From NCBI GenBank assembly GCA_947179155.2, contig OX359286.1, positions 11,752,024-11,816,023 on the forward strand: a stretch of DNA of 64,000 nucleotides, read 5' to 3'. Of this stretch, positions 1 to 11,640 are shown in pieces. Position 1 is the stretch's first letter. Each line of letters opens with the position of its first letter. The notes below the pieces were generated by a model. It had not been told where the DNA came from. It worked only from the letters and a program-made list of their open reading frames with translations, and searched no databases. Origin of the DNA: Hedera helix. Taxonomy: Eukaryota > Streptophyta > Magnoliopsida > Apiales > Araliaceae. Position numbers and translations under genes: made by a program.

Positions 1-314
1 CCAGTTAATTCTTGAACTGCTGTTTCATTATGCTCCACAGCTGTCTGCCTTTCAGCTGCCTGAGCCTCCAATTCCAATATTCTATCCACATACTCGCTAT
101 TTTGCTGTATAAGACCAGTTACCCATTCCTGATCCGCTTCCCTCTGCTCAGATGAGGCATTATCCGAGTCTCTTTCTAACTCATCCAGATCTTCTTCCTG
201 TTCACTATCCTCAGCTGGTACCACTACCATAGTTGGCACCGTTGCCATCACATCTATTTGAATATCCCTGGGTTCTTCTTCTACTGCCCGACTGGATTCC
301 CCAATCTCTGGCAT
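1..314 (-). CDS. gag: Retrotransposon gag, N-terminal part (element F), cut by the window edge
   Basis: The frame is open from an ATG at 314-312 down to base 1 with no stop, giving at least 104 codons. The start lies about 205 bp downstream of a tRNA-type primer-binding site (519-530), where gag of an LTR retrotransposon is expected. The protein begins MPEIGESSRAVEEEP. Its first 60 or so residues are very acidic (a run containing EDSEQEEDLDELERDSD), and residues from about 70 on (VDRILELEAQAAERQ) look helical, possibly a coiled coil. The capsid core and zinc knuckle expected later in gag would lie left of the window. The base composition is much more gene-like than that of the surrounding AT-rich LTR DNA. 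Gag would package element RNA in cytoplasmic particles. The assignment rests mainly on position after the PBS and on composition; no diagnostic domain is visible in this piece. Confidence 0.72.
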   Translation of the reverse strand, partial: MPEIGESSRAVEEEPRDIQIDVMATVPTMVVVPAEDSEQEEDLDELERDSDNASSEQREADQEWVTGLIQQNSEYVDRILELEAQAAERQTAVEHNETAVQELT

Positions 315-518
315 GCTATAAAATCACAAGAACAACTCTTTCAGTTCAATACAACTTGCGTTATCCTTAACACATAACACGTAGCACATAACACACATTT
401 AAAAATCGTAACTTTAATAACCTCCAACCTTCACCTCTTACAACTCCAATTGAGTCTTACTATATTTCCTAAGGTCATATTCCTAAGGTTTCCCCCACCT
501 AAGGTTTATAACCTATCA
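315..518 (-). other. Leader between PBS and gag of element F
   Basis: This is a non-coding leader of about 200 bp between the primer-binding site and the gag ATG, read on the minus strand. It is AT-rich and carries small direct repeats around the word 'acataacac' at 370-400. It also contains the block 'CCTAAGGT' more than once (about 467-505); the same block follows the PBS in elements A, D and E as 'ACCTTAGG'. Nothing else is visible. Confidence 0.6.
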
Positions 519-530
519 GCTCTGATACCA
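519..530 (-). promoter_or_regulatory. Primer-binding site of element F (initiator tRNA-Met type)
   Basis: On the minus strand this reads TGGTATCAGAGC, complementary to the 3' end of plant initiator tRNA-Met, the usual minus-strand primer of many plant LTR retrotransposons. It sits 3 bp inside the LTR end at 534. Confidence 0.9.
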
Positions 531-846
531 ACCTGTGACGCCCCCAAATCCGGGTCCCTTGAACCACGGGTCTGGTGCTCACGTAATCTATTCTACCCTG
601 TCATCTCATTCAACCATTCTGAACAAAATAGTAATTATAAACTTAATTTACATTCATACATAACTATTCTCAGGTTCTACGTACCTTTATACATACAATC
701 TGCTGTATCTGATATATTACAAAATATAATAATAAATACAACATTAGCTAGCCTCTATAACTGGCCGATCTTTCCTTTTCCTTTATCTACTCCCGACCCT
801 TCGGCCTTCTCTGGCTTAACTGAAATGTCATGAATGAAAGCAAGAG

Positions 847-863
847 TGAGCCTAAATAGCTCA
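847..863 (-). other. Conserved LTR stem (TGAGC/GCTCA), F copy
   Basis: On the minus strand the arms are TGAGC and GCTCA with loop TATTTAG, flanked by CTTGC and CTCTTG. It is one of nine instances of this stem in the window. Confidence 0.6.
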
Positions 864-1795
864 GCAAGTATAACAATAAATGATATCATGAATAATTTCA
901 AATGAATAGAGGAGGGTCGTAGACAATTTTATCTGAATTATGCATAATAACTAAATGAATATCAATAATCGATCCATCGAAATGAACTGATCAATATTAA
1001 TTCAATAAGTGAATCAAGAACTGAAATTTAGCTTTTATGAATAATAATATAATGAAATTTTTTCTGCTATACGGTCACGAGACCAAGAACACGTTTAGAA
1101 CAATACCAATCGTATAGAATGATATTGTCCAAGTTAGTCAAAAGACTGCTATTTCAAAAAGATGCGTACTCTGGGTGATTAGCCCATTGTACCTTTATAT
1201 TGTGCACAACATAAACATCTAGCGACGCAACCACGTCATAAAATTATAATTATTTCCCCTTTTTAGGGTTGTTCTATTACAGCATAACATAGAAGCCGCA
1301 CCACAACCAATGTGGATTGGAGCATATAACAATGAACATTCGATCTCAACATAAATCATTTCTTATGTGTCTAGCCAGATTCAAGATTGGCATCGACCTT
1401 TTCAATTTAATTCAATAATGAATGAACTTTGCATAGCAATATAAATGAATAACATGAATATCTGTTCAAAGAACTGCAATAGAAGTTCAGTCAAGAAACT
1501 TTCCTTCGTCCTCGTCTATCACAATCGGTATAATATTATTCCGTCTATAACCTACACGACCACAATTTTGGTTCATGCATTAGTTACATACACATGCATG
1601 CTATAACTTGCTAAACAAGCTACCCATTAGCTATACATAACCTATTCACATAACACATTGCTCATATATATCTTAACGTCTACCATTTTGATTATTTTTA
1701 TCAAAATATGGTTTACATATGTATTTCTATCATTTAATATTAAAACATTTCATTTAGGAATTAAAATAAATTATTTTTCAAAATTTAGCCAACTG

Positions 1796-1945
1796 TGCCC
1801 CGGCGGAGAACTTCGCGCTGGCCGCGAGATCTCCTCGGCTGACAGCGCCCCGGCGAGCTCTGGTCTCGCCCCCAGCGAAAACCTTGCAGCCAACCTGCGC
1901 CCCGGCGCAGTCTCCAGCACAAAAACTCGCGCCCCGGCGCCATAC
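1796..1945. other. GC-rich palindromic island in LTR F
   Basis: A CpG-rich block within very AT-rich DNA, built on the words GCCCCGGCG and GCGCCCCGGCGC repeated about four times. D, G and B carry related islands. Its role is unknown; it could be a promoter or insulator-like module, or a methylation target. Confidence 0.6.
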
Positions 1946-2065
1946 TGCAGAATCAGAAAAATTTTTCTTTCCAAAAATGATGCTATCTTTGGCCCTAATG
2001 TGAATTTTCCAATTCTAACATTTCACATAGCATATATAACATATAATTGACTTGCGTAGGCCTTC

Positions 2066-2070
2066 GAAAC
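2066..2070. repeat. Target-site duplication of element D, left copy (GAAAC)
   Basis: GAAAC immediately precedes the TG start of D at 2071 and recurs at 31901-31905 immediately after the CA end. This defines the full extent of D despite 15 kb of later insertions in its 5' LTR. Confidence 0.93.
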
Positions 2071-3409
2071 TGTGACACCCCAGGATTTTACAGAAATTCT
2101 AAATAAGGATTATGGATAATTAAGTGAAGGTTATAAAACAAAACCTAGTTAAAATGATTAAATGAGATTATTATGTGATTAAGTTGATTTAGTAAGTGAT
2201 AAATTTGATGAATGTGACCTATGTGGTCGAATATAGAGAGATGAATTAAGCCAGAGAATTAGGAAAATGAGAAATTATAAAGAAAAAGAATTTTGATGGT
2301 TATGTAATGGATTTGAGCTAAATGAGTTATTGTAATACCTATAATAAGGTAATTTGGGAAGAATTATTGTAAGACACGATATTATGTGTCAGCAGGATTA
2401 TAGATTTAATACAGGTATATGTGTATATGTATATTTGATTTGATAAAGAAAGGAAAGTTAAAATTTGAGGAAATAATGGAAATAAGCAAAGAATTTGCGA
2501 AATAGGTTTTAGTTATGAATGTTAATAACAAGATTAATGAATAGGCCTGGAGAGGCGAAGTTATGAGAATGACAAGGTAAGGTAGGTATGTACGTGTAGG
2601 AAAGAAGGAACCATTGTGCTAAATTGGTATACTAATGATTAAAGGAAATAATATAGTCAATGATTTTGGAAGGTTTTGAAGTTATAAGAAATTGATATTT
2701 GTGGATTTAAAGAAGAAAATCATTTGTTATGATGCATAGATATAGAAAGTGATACTCCGAAAGTGCGTAGATGGGATGTAAATTGTCTGTACGTTGAGAA
2801 TTAGCACATGTGCATGAAGTAAATAAGTCAATAGACGTTAAGGTCAAAAGTAGGACATTATGAGTTTAAAAAGGATAAAGGACGATAGATTTTGGTAATC
2901 CAGTTGAGGTTCGCTTCTTGAGGAAGCAGTTTATGGAAAGATGAGTGCCATGATTATTTGAGATGTCGGAAGTTGAAGTTTATTAATGATGGAAAAAAAA
3001 AGGGTTTGTAAATAATTAAGAATGGAATATTAGGTAAATTGGAGATTATTGTGAATTAATAATTAGTTAATGAAATTTGTATTTAAGGTGTGACAAGTGT
3101 TATGGGACAAACCAATTATGGACTATTTAATGATAAAATAAATTTCAATTGTGATGAAACAAGTTTGAACCAAAAAGGAGTTGAATTGATTAAGAAATGA
3201 GCATTTTATAATTTAGAAGAGTTAATTCTCTAGATTTTAAGAGAAATGACTATGCTATCCTTGACAATTGAAAGAATGACCATGGTATCCTTGGTATGTG
3301 AATTGTTCATTATGCCCTCAATTATGGAAAGGAAATGTCACAACTACCCCTAACCATGCAAGGGTTAAACTTAACTAGTGTATAGTTAAGTGTTGGAGAT
3401 TTACATGTA

Positions 3410-3424
3410 ATATATATATTTATA
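3410..3424 (+). promoter_or_regulatory. Putative TATA region of the D LTR promoter
   Basis: An AT-only run, TATATATATTTATA, lies about 75 bp before a GA-rich stretch (3485-3510). GA-rich 5' leaders also follow the clearer TATA boxes of LTRs A and B. The call is weak because the whole LTR is AT-rich. Confidence 0.35.
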
Positions 3425-4892
3425 TGTTATAAGCAATAAGTTGGCTAATCCTTATTTCATTTTCATCACCCGAAAGTTGCTAGCAAGAGAGAAAGAGAGA
3501 AAGAAGAAAGGAAAGCGAGGGTTCCATTGAAAACCATGAAAGATTGCTGGAAAAGGTTATCAAGAAGAGCAAAGTAGTCATTAAAGTGAAGGATATAGCT
3601 TTAACAAGCCTTTTAGCAAGATAAGGAAGAGCTCAAAGAAGGTATAGCCATGGTTTTGCAATAGAACTTGATGTTTAAGTATTTCAAATTCAAGGATTAG
3701 AGTAGCCATGCATGTAGTTTTATGTATATGTGTTGATTATGTGAGAATAAGTGTCAAAGGTATGTATCAAGTGAAACCCTTAGGGTTAAAGATAAAGAAC
3801 AAAGGTGATATGTTATGCTTGTCTATACTCAAAGCAATAAAGTATGATTTAAGGCATGATCATGTGTTATATGTTGTTAAATTTGATGAACACCTAGTTT
3901 CAAGTATTGATTAAGTTGATTACCTAAGAAATTTCATGTTATATGGTATATAAGAGGCCTTGATGATGAAGAAACATGTTTTGGTTAAGGAAAGTGTGAT
4001 ATTAAGCTATAATTGTTGGGTGATCATATGTTATATATTGAAAGATTCGATAAAAACCTAGATAGAAAGGCTGACTATGTTTGATGAGAGCTAAATTTGT
4101 GCTAGAGGGCGAGTTAGAATCATAAATGGTTTAAAAATATATTTTTGTAAAGGAACGTTGAATACTAGACTATACTTTGTGTATAGATAACGTAGTAATC
4201 TGTAAAGTGCATTAGAATGTGTAGTTAGAAGTTATATAGACGTATATAAATGTTAAAGGTGTATGTGAATGCCTATGAAGTGTGTTGAGTTAGAAATATC
4301 AAGTTGGGTTTAAATGATGGAATAAAAAGTTTTAAAATTTTTTGATAAAATGCCATCAAAGGGTGATTTTTGGCAATTTTGAGGAATTAAAGATCAAATG
4401 GAGTCAAATGACTCATGGTTATGATAATACACGTGTCTAGGTTATTTTGGAATTCAACGGATTTGAATTTGAGCGAAATGGCGATTCGAACGATCGAAAT
4501 CGATCGTTTCGAATCGAAATGGATTTGAACGGACAAAAGTCGCCTCGTGCGAAATTTTATGGTTTTGAAAGTTTGGACATGTCACATATAGGTTATGTGA
4601 GTTATGTCAAGTGTTGAAACGAAATTTGGAAGCAAATGGCCAAAAATAACCAAGTTGCAAAAGTTGAGTTTTGAAAATTCTGAAAAATTTTCTAAGTATA
4701 GAAACGTGTTGAACAGCCCTCCTAGGGGCTATTGTATCTCTATTTTTGAGAAGCCAAATGTGGCAAGTAGTATTTTTATAAAATACTAGGTAGTGAGGTC
4801 TATATGTGGTCCAAATTTCAGCTCAATCGGAGTTAAGATGAAGAAATTAAAAATCGGCAAAAGTAGTGCAAAAATCAGATTTCCAGATTTTG

Positions 4893-5006
4893 AACATGGC
4901 GCCCCCGCGCCATGTTTTGTACTAAAAGTGGCGCCCCGGCGCCATGTTACTGTTCATCGACCGAGAAGATTTCGCGGCCAGCGAGCCCTGGCGGCGCCGG
5001 GGCGGA
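4893..5006. other. GC-rich palindromic island in D 5' LTR
   Basis: It contains GGCGCCCCGGCGCC-type palindromes and the motif TTACTGTTCAT twice, in a LTR that is otherwise over 65% AT. The duplicate in the 3' LTR is at about 30444-30554, with GCGCCATG retained and a few C-to-T type changes. Confidence 0.6.
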
Positions 5007-5634
5007 GTTACTGTTCATTTGAAATTTTTTTAAGCTTCCAAAAAGCTATATTTTGATATGGAATGATAGAAATGAGTTATATAAACCCTAAAAGTAAAAA
5101 TAATGGTTAAATTAAAGGGTGTTAAGTTATAATAAAATGACAAATGGCATAATATAACATGCCTAAAGCTAAGTCAAAACATGTTATAAGTTATGAAAAA
5201 GGTCGGAAGCAAGTTAGGGTGTATTATAAACCTACATAAGGTGTAATACATCAAATGTGAAATGGTTAAAGACGGATGATCATGTATTTATGGAATTAGT
5301 TTGATAAGTTATACAAGTTTATGATCTTATAATGACATATAAGCTATATGTTGACAGACAGAGTTCAAAACGAGTAAGCCGATAAGACGGATAACGAAGG
5401 ATGATTGAGGAAGTACAGGTTAAGTAAAACAAAGGCGTACAGGCAAGTTTCTCAGACTTAAAAGTACTAATTGAATTACGTGAACTATGTGATAGTTGAA
5501 ATGGGCACTCCGTGCCACAACGTGAACTAACTATTAAATGCAATACGTGATATTTGGACATACATGGTAAAGTAAGTGAAGCATGACGCATATTATAAAC
5601 TGCGAGCATGAAATGTGTTATCTGATTGACTTGC

Positions 5635-5649
5635 TGAGCTTTATGCTCA
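5635..5649 (+). other. Conserved LTR stem (TGAGC/GCTCA), D 5' LTR copy
   Basis: Arms TGAGC and GCTCA enclose loop TTTAT, within CTTGCTGAGC...GCTCATTCTTGC. The 3' LTR copy is at 31183-31197. Confidence 0.6.
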
Positions 5650-6296
5650 TTCTTGCTATAACTAACGTTTCAGGTAAAATACAAGAAGGCCGGAGGTTCC
5701 GGTGCAGCTAAGGTAAAAGGAAAGTTGAATGCATAGATGAACGTGAGGAATTTAATATATATGAAATGTGTATATGATTGTAAATCCATAAAGGTTGAAT
5801 TGTATGTATGTATGTAGGTATGTATAATCCAGCGAGAAGACGCAAATGATATAGTAGATGTATTATTTATTTGTTGAGTTTTAAATGAAATAAACTCATA
5901 TGTATGGATAGATATGTGGATGCAGAATGTATATTTGGATAGACAGAATGAATGAATGTATGAAAGCATGTGACGACCCCAAATCCGGGTTCTTTAACCT
6001 CGGGTTTGGTTCTCACTGTACAATACTAAACAATAATGAAATACATAAATTGTATTCAACTTCGCGGAATAATACAAAAGGTTCCTTAATCAAAAGGCTA
6101 CACTTCCCAAGGTCTATTACCTTAATCTTAAACATTACATATCTTAAGGGAAATACAAAAGATTTACAACAGTAATTACATAACAGTAATATAAACTAGC
6201 ATGCAATTACTAAAACTAAGTATTCGTTTTCCCCTTGCCTTTGTCCGATTTAGAGCTTTCGGGAATGGCTGAAATATAGTCATGATATAGCAAGAA

Positions 6297-6315
6297 TGAG
6301 CAACTAAATGGCTCA
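6297..6315 (-). other. Conserved LTR stem (TGAGC/GCTCA), B copy
   Basis: The arms TGAGC and GCTCA enclose a 9-nt loop; on the minus strand they lie within CTTGC...TTCTTGC. Confidence 0.55.
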
Positions 6316-7224
6316 GCAAGTTTATAAACAACAATCATACGATATATCATGATGAAGGGAAATAACTTCAAGGTTTCAACAATAGCAATTGTGAAAGATA
6401 ACAAGAATCAATGTTCAATAAAAGAAGGGATTGACTTTTTACTGCTGAGTGGTCTTTAAGGACCATGAACTGCTACTAAGGTAAAACAGACATACAATGT
6501 CTGACTCCTTGTTTAAAATAACGGGACACTTGAGGGGATCAGTCCTCTCATTTCCTATGTATATGCATCACATTTAGTTTTCTTGCGCGCTGTCGGGTAT
6601 CCGACAAATAAAATCCCCTTTAACTAGGGTTGTTCTATCTCAGTCTTACTGTAAGAATCCGCACCAGCCAATGGTTTGGATAAGCTTTTATAATATTCAA
6701 CTAAATGAATTTAACATGCATTTGTCTAGCCGAAACAATTAGCTTAGACGTTCTTAAATAGTTTGCAAAGCACTATGTGCGAATACAATAATCAATAGCG
6801 ATGTGAAGTAATTTTTGATAATTAATTCACTTAAAGGTCTGTCAAGTAACTACGAGTGTAGAATACTTGCTCAACAATAATTGAAATGTAAATACGGTTG
6901 AATAATAATTGCAACGATAAATACAAGTTAAAGTTAGGAAACTTACAATAAAAATTACAAGTTAAGGATAGAAAACTTGCCTCGTGCGTCGTCTACTGCT
7001 AATCAAATTAATCTAACAATCCTTGAACGGACCTAACAATTAAATTAATTTGATCTTAAATTAGTATCATATATTTGTAAGTATAATGACCTTTATAAAC
7101 CTTATGAACCACATAAATGATTAGTTATGGGTACTTAAACACTTAGGAAATATTATCATTATTTGATAATATTTCAAACACAAAGAACTTATATTAAATG
7201 TTTAATATAGTTCAAAATAAATAT

Positions 7225-7928
7225 CTAATATTATTAATCATTTAATAATATTTTATTAAGTTTCTAATATTATTAATCATTTAATAATATTTTATTAATT
7301 ATCTAATATCATTAATCATTTAATAATATTTTATTAATTATCTAATATCATTAATCATTTAATAATATTTTATTAAGTATATAATATTATTAATCATTTA
7401 ATAATATTTTATTAATTATCTAATATCATTAATCATTTAATAATATTTTATTAAGTATCTAATATTATTAATCATTTAATAATATTTTATTACGTTTCTA
7501 ATATTATTAATCATTTAATAATATTTTATTAATTATCTAATATTATTAATCATTTAATAATATTTTATTCATTACCTAATATTATTAATCATTTAATAAT
7601 ATTTTATTAAGTATCTAATATTATTAATCATTTAATAATATTTTATTAAGTATCTAATATTATTAATCATTTAATAATATTTTATTACGTTTCTAATATT
7701 ATTAATCATTTAATAATATTTTATTAATTATCTAATATTATTAATCATTCAATAATATTTTATTCATTACCTAATATTATTAATCATTTAATAATACATT
7801 ATTGATTATCTAATATTATTAATCATTTAATAATATTTTATTGACTTTATAATATTATTACACACATAATAATATTTTAATAATTTTTTAATATTATTAT
7901 TTATTTAATAATATTTTATTACCTTTAT
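7225..7928. repeat. 39-bp tandem array of perfect AT-only hairpins in solo LTR B
   Basis: About 18 head-to-tail units of 39 bp. Each contains the inverted repeat AATATTATTAA / TTAATAATATT around loop TCAT, separated by short spacers that vary more (for example TTTATTAAGTATC, TTTATTCATTACC). The arms are nearly invariant while the spacers drift. Element A inserted at the right edge (7929), and the AT-rich tract continues briefly at 19732-19760. Single-strand forms, or its RNA, would fold into a chain of hairpins. Confidence 0.85.
7924..7928. repeat. Target-site duplication of element A, left copy (TTTAT)
   Basis: TTTAT lies directly before the TG start at 7929 and again at 19727-19731 directly after the CA end of element A. 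Confidence 0.9.
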
Positions 7929-9301
7929 TGTAATATCCCAGATAATTTCAAGATTTTAAATAATATCTTAATTGATTTTATTAAAGGTTAATGTTTAAAC
8001 CTAGAAGGTGAGAAGGAAGATGTGTAGAAAATGGGTAAACATTTTTTTTTAACATAAATTATTTGTTAGAAATTAAATGTGAGAATATTTTAATGATGCA
8101 GGTAGATAATTTATTTAAGAAAGAAATTCAATTGAGAAGTGAAGGTGAATATATTAATATTTATATATATACACCTATAGTTGAGTTTGTTAGTCAAACA
8201 AGATGATGTGTGAAGTAAATTAAATACTTAATAAAACTAATAAATTAATTAGTTTTAGTATGGATTAAAAAGAAAAGTCATGTAATATAATTAATTGAAT
8301 TAATTATATAAGTTATGAATTAAGGTTATGAGTAACAAGTAGGGAAGTGGAATATTGCCTAGAAGGACAATATTAAGAAGTTAATTAATTAAGTAATTTA
8401 CTTAATTAATAAGTTGTTATAGATGTAAGCCCAATATGGAGATATTTGCATGAAATGGGTAATTAAATAAGAGAGCCAATAAAAAGTAAGTTATGTAGCC
8501 CAAACCATTAAAAGTCAAATGATGGTCAATGGTTGGGAGAAGCATTTCAAGTATTGATTGAGTGTAGAGAATTAACTAGTGTCTAGTTAATTGAATAACC
8601 CTAATTGGTTGACAAGAGAGATAGCATTAACCAATCATTGGTTAATTTCTAGATAAATAAATGTGGGGTTAAGAATTAACCGTGGATGGGTTAATTAAGT
8701 AACCCAATGTGGTAGAATTAATTATAGCAAATCTAATTGGATTATATTATAAGTCCAATTGAGGTATGAAACTAGGTCAAATTAAATTAACCTAGTAGTT
8801 CATATAATTTAATTTGAACATTGATTTATGTAATAATTAACCAAGCCCAATGCTTGTTTTAATTAAATGTAACATAAGGTAATTAATATTAGCCCAATGT
8901 AATAATTAAATTGAGCCCAAACAAATTTAATTGATGAGCCCAATAGAAATATTAATTTGATCCAATGTGGAGCCCAAATGGAAGTCAAAGTGGTGGTCAA
9001 TATATATACATTGGTGTATATATATATGAATACTTATATAATGATATAAGATGTAAAAATAAAGCTAAAGTGATGTAATAAAAGAGGAATCCCGAATTTT
9101 GGAGGGGGCCCCACATGAAAGGTTGCTTGTTGGTGAATTTGGAGTGTAAAATGTCTCAACAACTCCCCACCAACCCTAGTCATTCCATTGGTCAATCAAA
9201 ATGTCACTCAATAGGTCATTCAAGCTATAGTAAGCTTGGTTAACCCTTAAATTCACCAACACTAGTTGATTAGTGAAGGTTAATGGTGATTAGGGAGGGT
9301 C

Positions 9302-9309
9302 TATATATA
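9302..9309 (+). promoter_or_regulatory. TATA box of A 5' LTR
   Basis: TATATATA, followed by G, in GGGTCTATATATAGCATCC. It lies about 45 bp before a GA-rich leader (9360-9395) that probably marks the start of R. The same box is at 16276-16283 in the 3' LTR. Confidence 0.6.
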
Positions 9310-10134
9310 GCATCCATCAACATTTTGTTATGTTTGTTAGTTAGTTTTCAAGAACTCCTAGAGAGAAAGAGAGAGTATTCTAGAGAAAAGCTAGCAAGCT
9401 TTGAGAAATGGATGATCCACTAAGGAACGTTGCTAGAGAATGATCAAGGTGGAGTCACAAGCCTAGCTCCTAGCAAGAGGAAGGAGATCATCCATGTCTA
9501 AGAGGTTAAAAAGTACTCCAAACCTTTTTAATTTCATTTTTGTTGTTTAAATAAGTTTTAAACGGTTAAAATATATTTTTAACCGATCAAAACTTGTTTT
9601 GATGGTCTAGAAGTCTTTAACTATGTAATATATGTATATTCATAGTTTGATGGGTTTAACATGGGTTTTTATATGTGTTTGTGATGAAAAATTTCATCAA
9701 AATCATCAAATAAGTTTTTACCGACGAAAACCAAGTAACAAAAATCATAGCAGCCCATTCACGGAATTACTGTTCACGATCCGTAAGTCAGATTTATGAT
9801 CCGTCAATTTTTGGTGATAGATCCATGAAATATGAAGATTCTCCAAGTTGAATGACTAAAATCCGATTTAAAATGAGCAAGATATGGATTTTCTACCAAA
9901 ACACCCCACTAATTTTAGGGCTGTGCATAACAGTCGGGTTTATAGCTATTTTCAGTGACCAAAACAAATCCAAACTTGATGTTTGATAACAGAATCATGT
10001 AGTTCGGGAAGTTACGAATCCATCGATACCTAATAGACCTCAATCGGACTTGTGGATTTCATTTTATTCAAGTTCCCGTCGGAGACCCCAAGTCTGGAAA
10101 ACTAAGAAAGTAATCTGCCTATTTTATTAAAAAA

Positions 10135-10220
10135 ACCGGCCGGTTCGGTTTTTTTCGGTTTTTCATGATTTCTAGGTAGGGCCGGTTCGGGCATTTTTAG
10201 GCCGGTTCTTGGGTTGGTTC
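10135..10220. other. GC-rich island in A 5' LTR
   Basis: It is built from repeated GGCCGGTTCGG and GGCCGGTTC words (four or five), one of which forms the palindrome CCGGCCGG. The duplicate is at about 17108-17195 and a diverged version in A' is at about 56569-56650. It is the only GC-rich block of this LTR. Confidence 0.55.
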
Positions 10221-10479
10221 CAAAAGAGAAAATGCTTATAATTTTATAAAGAAAATTATCAAAATTTAAAATCCGAATTTTTTTGTAATTTGGTATTTAT
10301 TAGAATTAATGGTGGATTAAAGCTTACTAAATTGCTAATAATTATGGGAAAATTATTTTTAATTTCAGAAAAATAATATTTGACCTATTGGCATGCTAGT
10401 TAAGTGTTATAAAATAAAATTTAAAATTATTGGAGTGATTCACTATATATTAGCTATTTATTAGTGTATAAATAGGCTA

Positions 10480-11640
10480 ATAATCTAATTAAATATTATT
10501 TAATAAATATTAAATAATATATGAAGTTATGTAATTAATTAATTATGATTTAATGAATATTAAATAATAATTAAAGGATGTTAAGATGAATAAGTTAGTT
10601 ATTTATTATTTAATTGCACTTAAATAATAAGTAAAGTTAAATAAATAATTAATTATTATTTAAATTAATATTAAATAATAATTAAAGAATATTAAAGTTA
10701 GAAAGCTAATTATTTATTATTTAATTAATATTAAATAATAAGTAAGGTTAATTAAGTAATTAATTATTATTTAATTAATATTAAATAATAATTAAAGGAT
10801 AATTAAGGTTAATAAACTAATTATTTATTATTTAATTAATATTAAATAATAAGTAAGGTTAATTAATTAATTAATTATTATTTAATTAATATTAAATAAT
10901 GAGTTCGGATAATTAGTTAATTAATTATTATTTAATTCATATTAAATAATAATTAAATGGTAATTAAGTGGAATAAATTATTACTTAATCGAAAGAAGAT
11001 TATTAAGTAATTAAAATATATTGATAATATTATTGACTAACTATTAAATGATAATAGTTAAGAATTAAATCATTATTGAATAATTAATAATGATATGTAA
11101 TTAATTTAAAATATTATTAAAGGATTAATAATATTATTTAGCATTTAATTGACTATTAAATAATAATAGTTAAGAGTTAAATCATTATTAAATAAATAAT
11201 AATGATAAATAAAGATTTAGAATATTATTAAAGAATTAATAATATTGTTTAACAAGTAATTAACTATTGGGTAATAATAGTTAAGGGTTGAATCGTTATT
11301 AAATAATTACTAATGATACGTGAGGATTTCAAATATTATTAAATGATTGATAATATTGATGAACAATTAAATTATTACTAAAATGATTGATAATAATGAG
11401 AAGTCAATTAAAATATTATTAAAGGGTAATAATATTAGCAAGCAATTAAATTATTATTAAAAGATTAATCATAATGATTAAGGTAAACTATTATTAAAAA
11501 TAAATTAATAATAGTAATGATTATTTAAAGTGTTATTTAACAATTAAATAACATTATAAGTTATTACTAATTGATAGTAAAATTTAAAATATTATCCAAG
11601 GTGGGTAATATTATGATAAGTATCGAGATAAATGATGTGA
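10480..11640. repeat. AT-only palindromic tract in A 5' LTR
   Basis: A chain of imperfect units, each with arms ATTATTTAAT / ATTAAATAAT around TAAT or a close variant, spaced by G-containing linkers such as AAGTAAGGTT. From about 11040 the arm sequence changes (AATATTATTAA / TTAATAATATT and others) while the paired layout persists. The duplicate in the 3' LTR is at about 17455-18615. B, C and E carry similar tracts in the same relative place. Confidence 0.75.

Larger units (their letters stand above)
534..2070 (-). mobile_element. Element F 5' LTR, 3' portion (left of the D insertion)
   Basis: Read on the minus strand, the LTR ends ...GGGGGCGTCACA next to the PBS. It is interrupted at 2070 by element D and resumes at 31906. 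The body is homologous to the D LTR: it holds the same kind of GC island (about 1796-1945, with repeated GCGCCCCGGCGC words) at a matching distance from the 3' end. Its terminal few hundred bases instead resemble LTRs A, B, C and E ('CCGGATTTGGGG...CGTCACA'), so F looks mosaic. Open frames in this stretch (for example 450-833, 1658-2050 and its antisense) show no recognisable protein features and are chance. Confidence 0.82.
2071..5968 (+). mobile_element. Element D 5' LTR, first part
   Basis: It starts TGTGACACCCCAGG and runs to the AAGCA duplication (5964-5968) made by insertion of solo LTR B; the remaining 385 bp are at 21535-21919. A TATA-like run (TATATATATT, 3411-3420) precedes a GA-rich stretch at about 3485-3510 that could be the transcript start region. 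A GC island lies at about 4893-5006. The predicted small frames (3708-3914, 4604-4789, 4793-5056 and antisense 5319-5609 and 5670-5969) recur in the 3' LTR only because the LTRs are duplicates; none looks like a protein. Confidence 0.9.

Noticed and set aside
450..833. 127-codon frame on the plus strand
   Set aside because: It spans the leader, PBS and LTR end of minus-strand element F. The composition is low-complexity and no protein motif is seen.
1658..2050. 130-codon frame and its antisense partner at 1771-1974
   Set aside because: Both are created by the GC island of LTR F, where stop codons are rare. No motif is seen.
4793..5056. 87-codon frame, also at 30341-30604
   Set aside because: It is conserved only because both D LTRs are copies of one sequence; it lies over the GC island and lacks protein features.
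5802..5822. GTAT microsatellite as a separate feature
   Set aside because: It is a short imperfect run belonging to the D LTR and repeated in the 3' LTR at about 31350-31372.
7225..7928. Miniature inverted-repeat transposons in tandem
   Set aside because: Units are only 39 bp, head to tail without target duplications, so tandem duplication explains them better than transposition.
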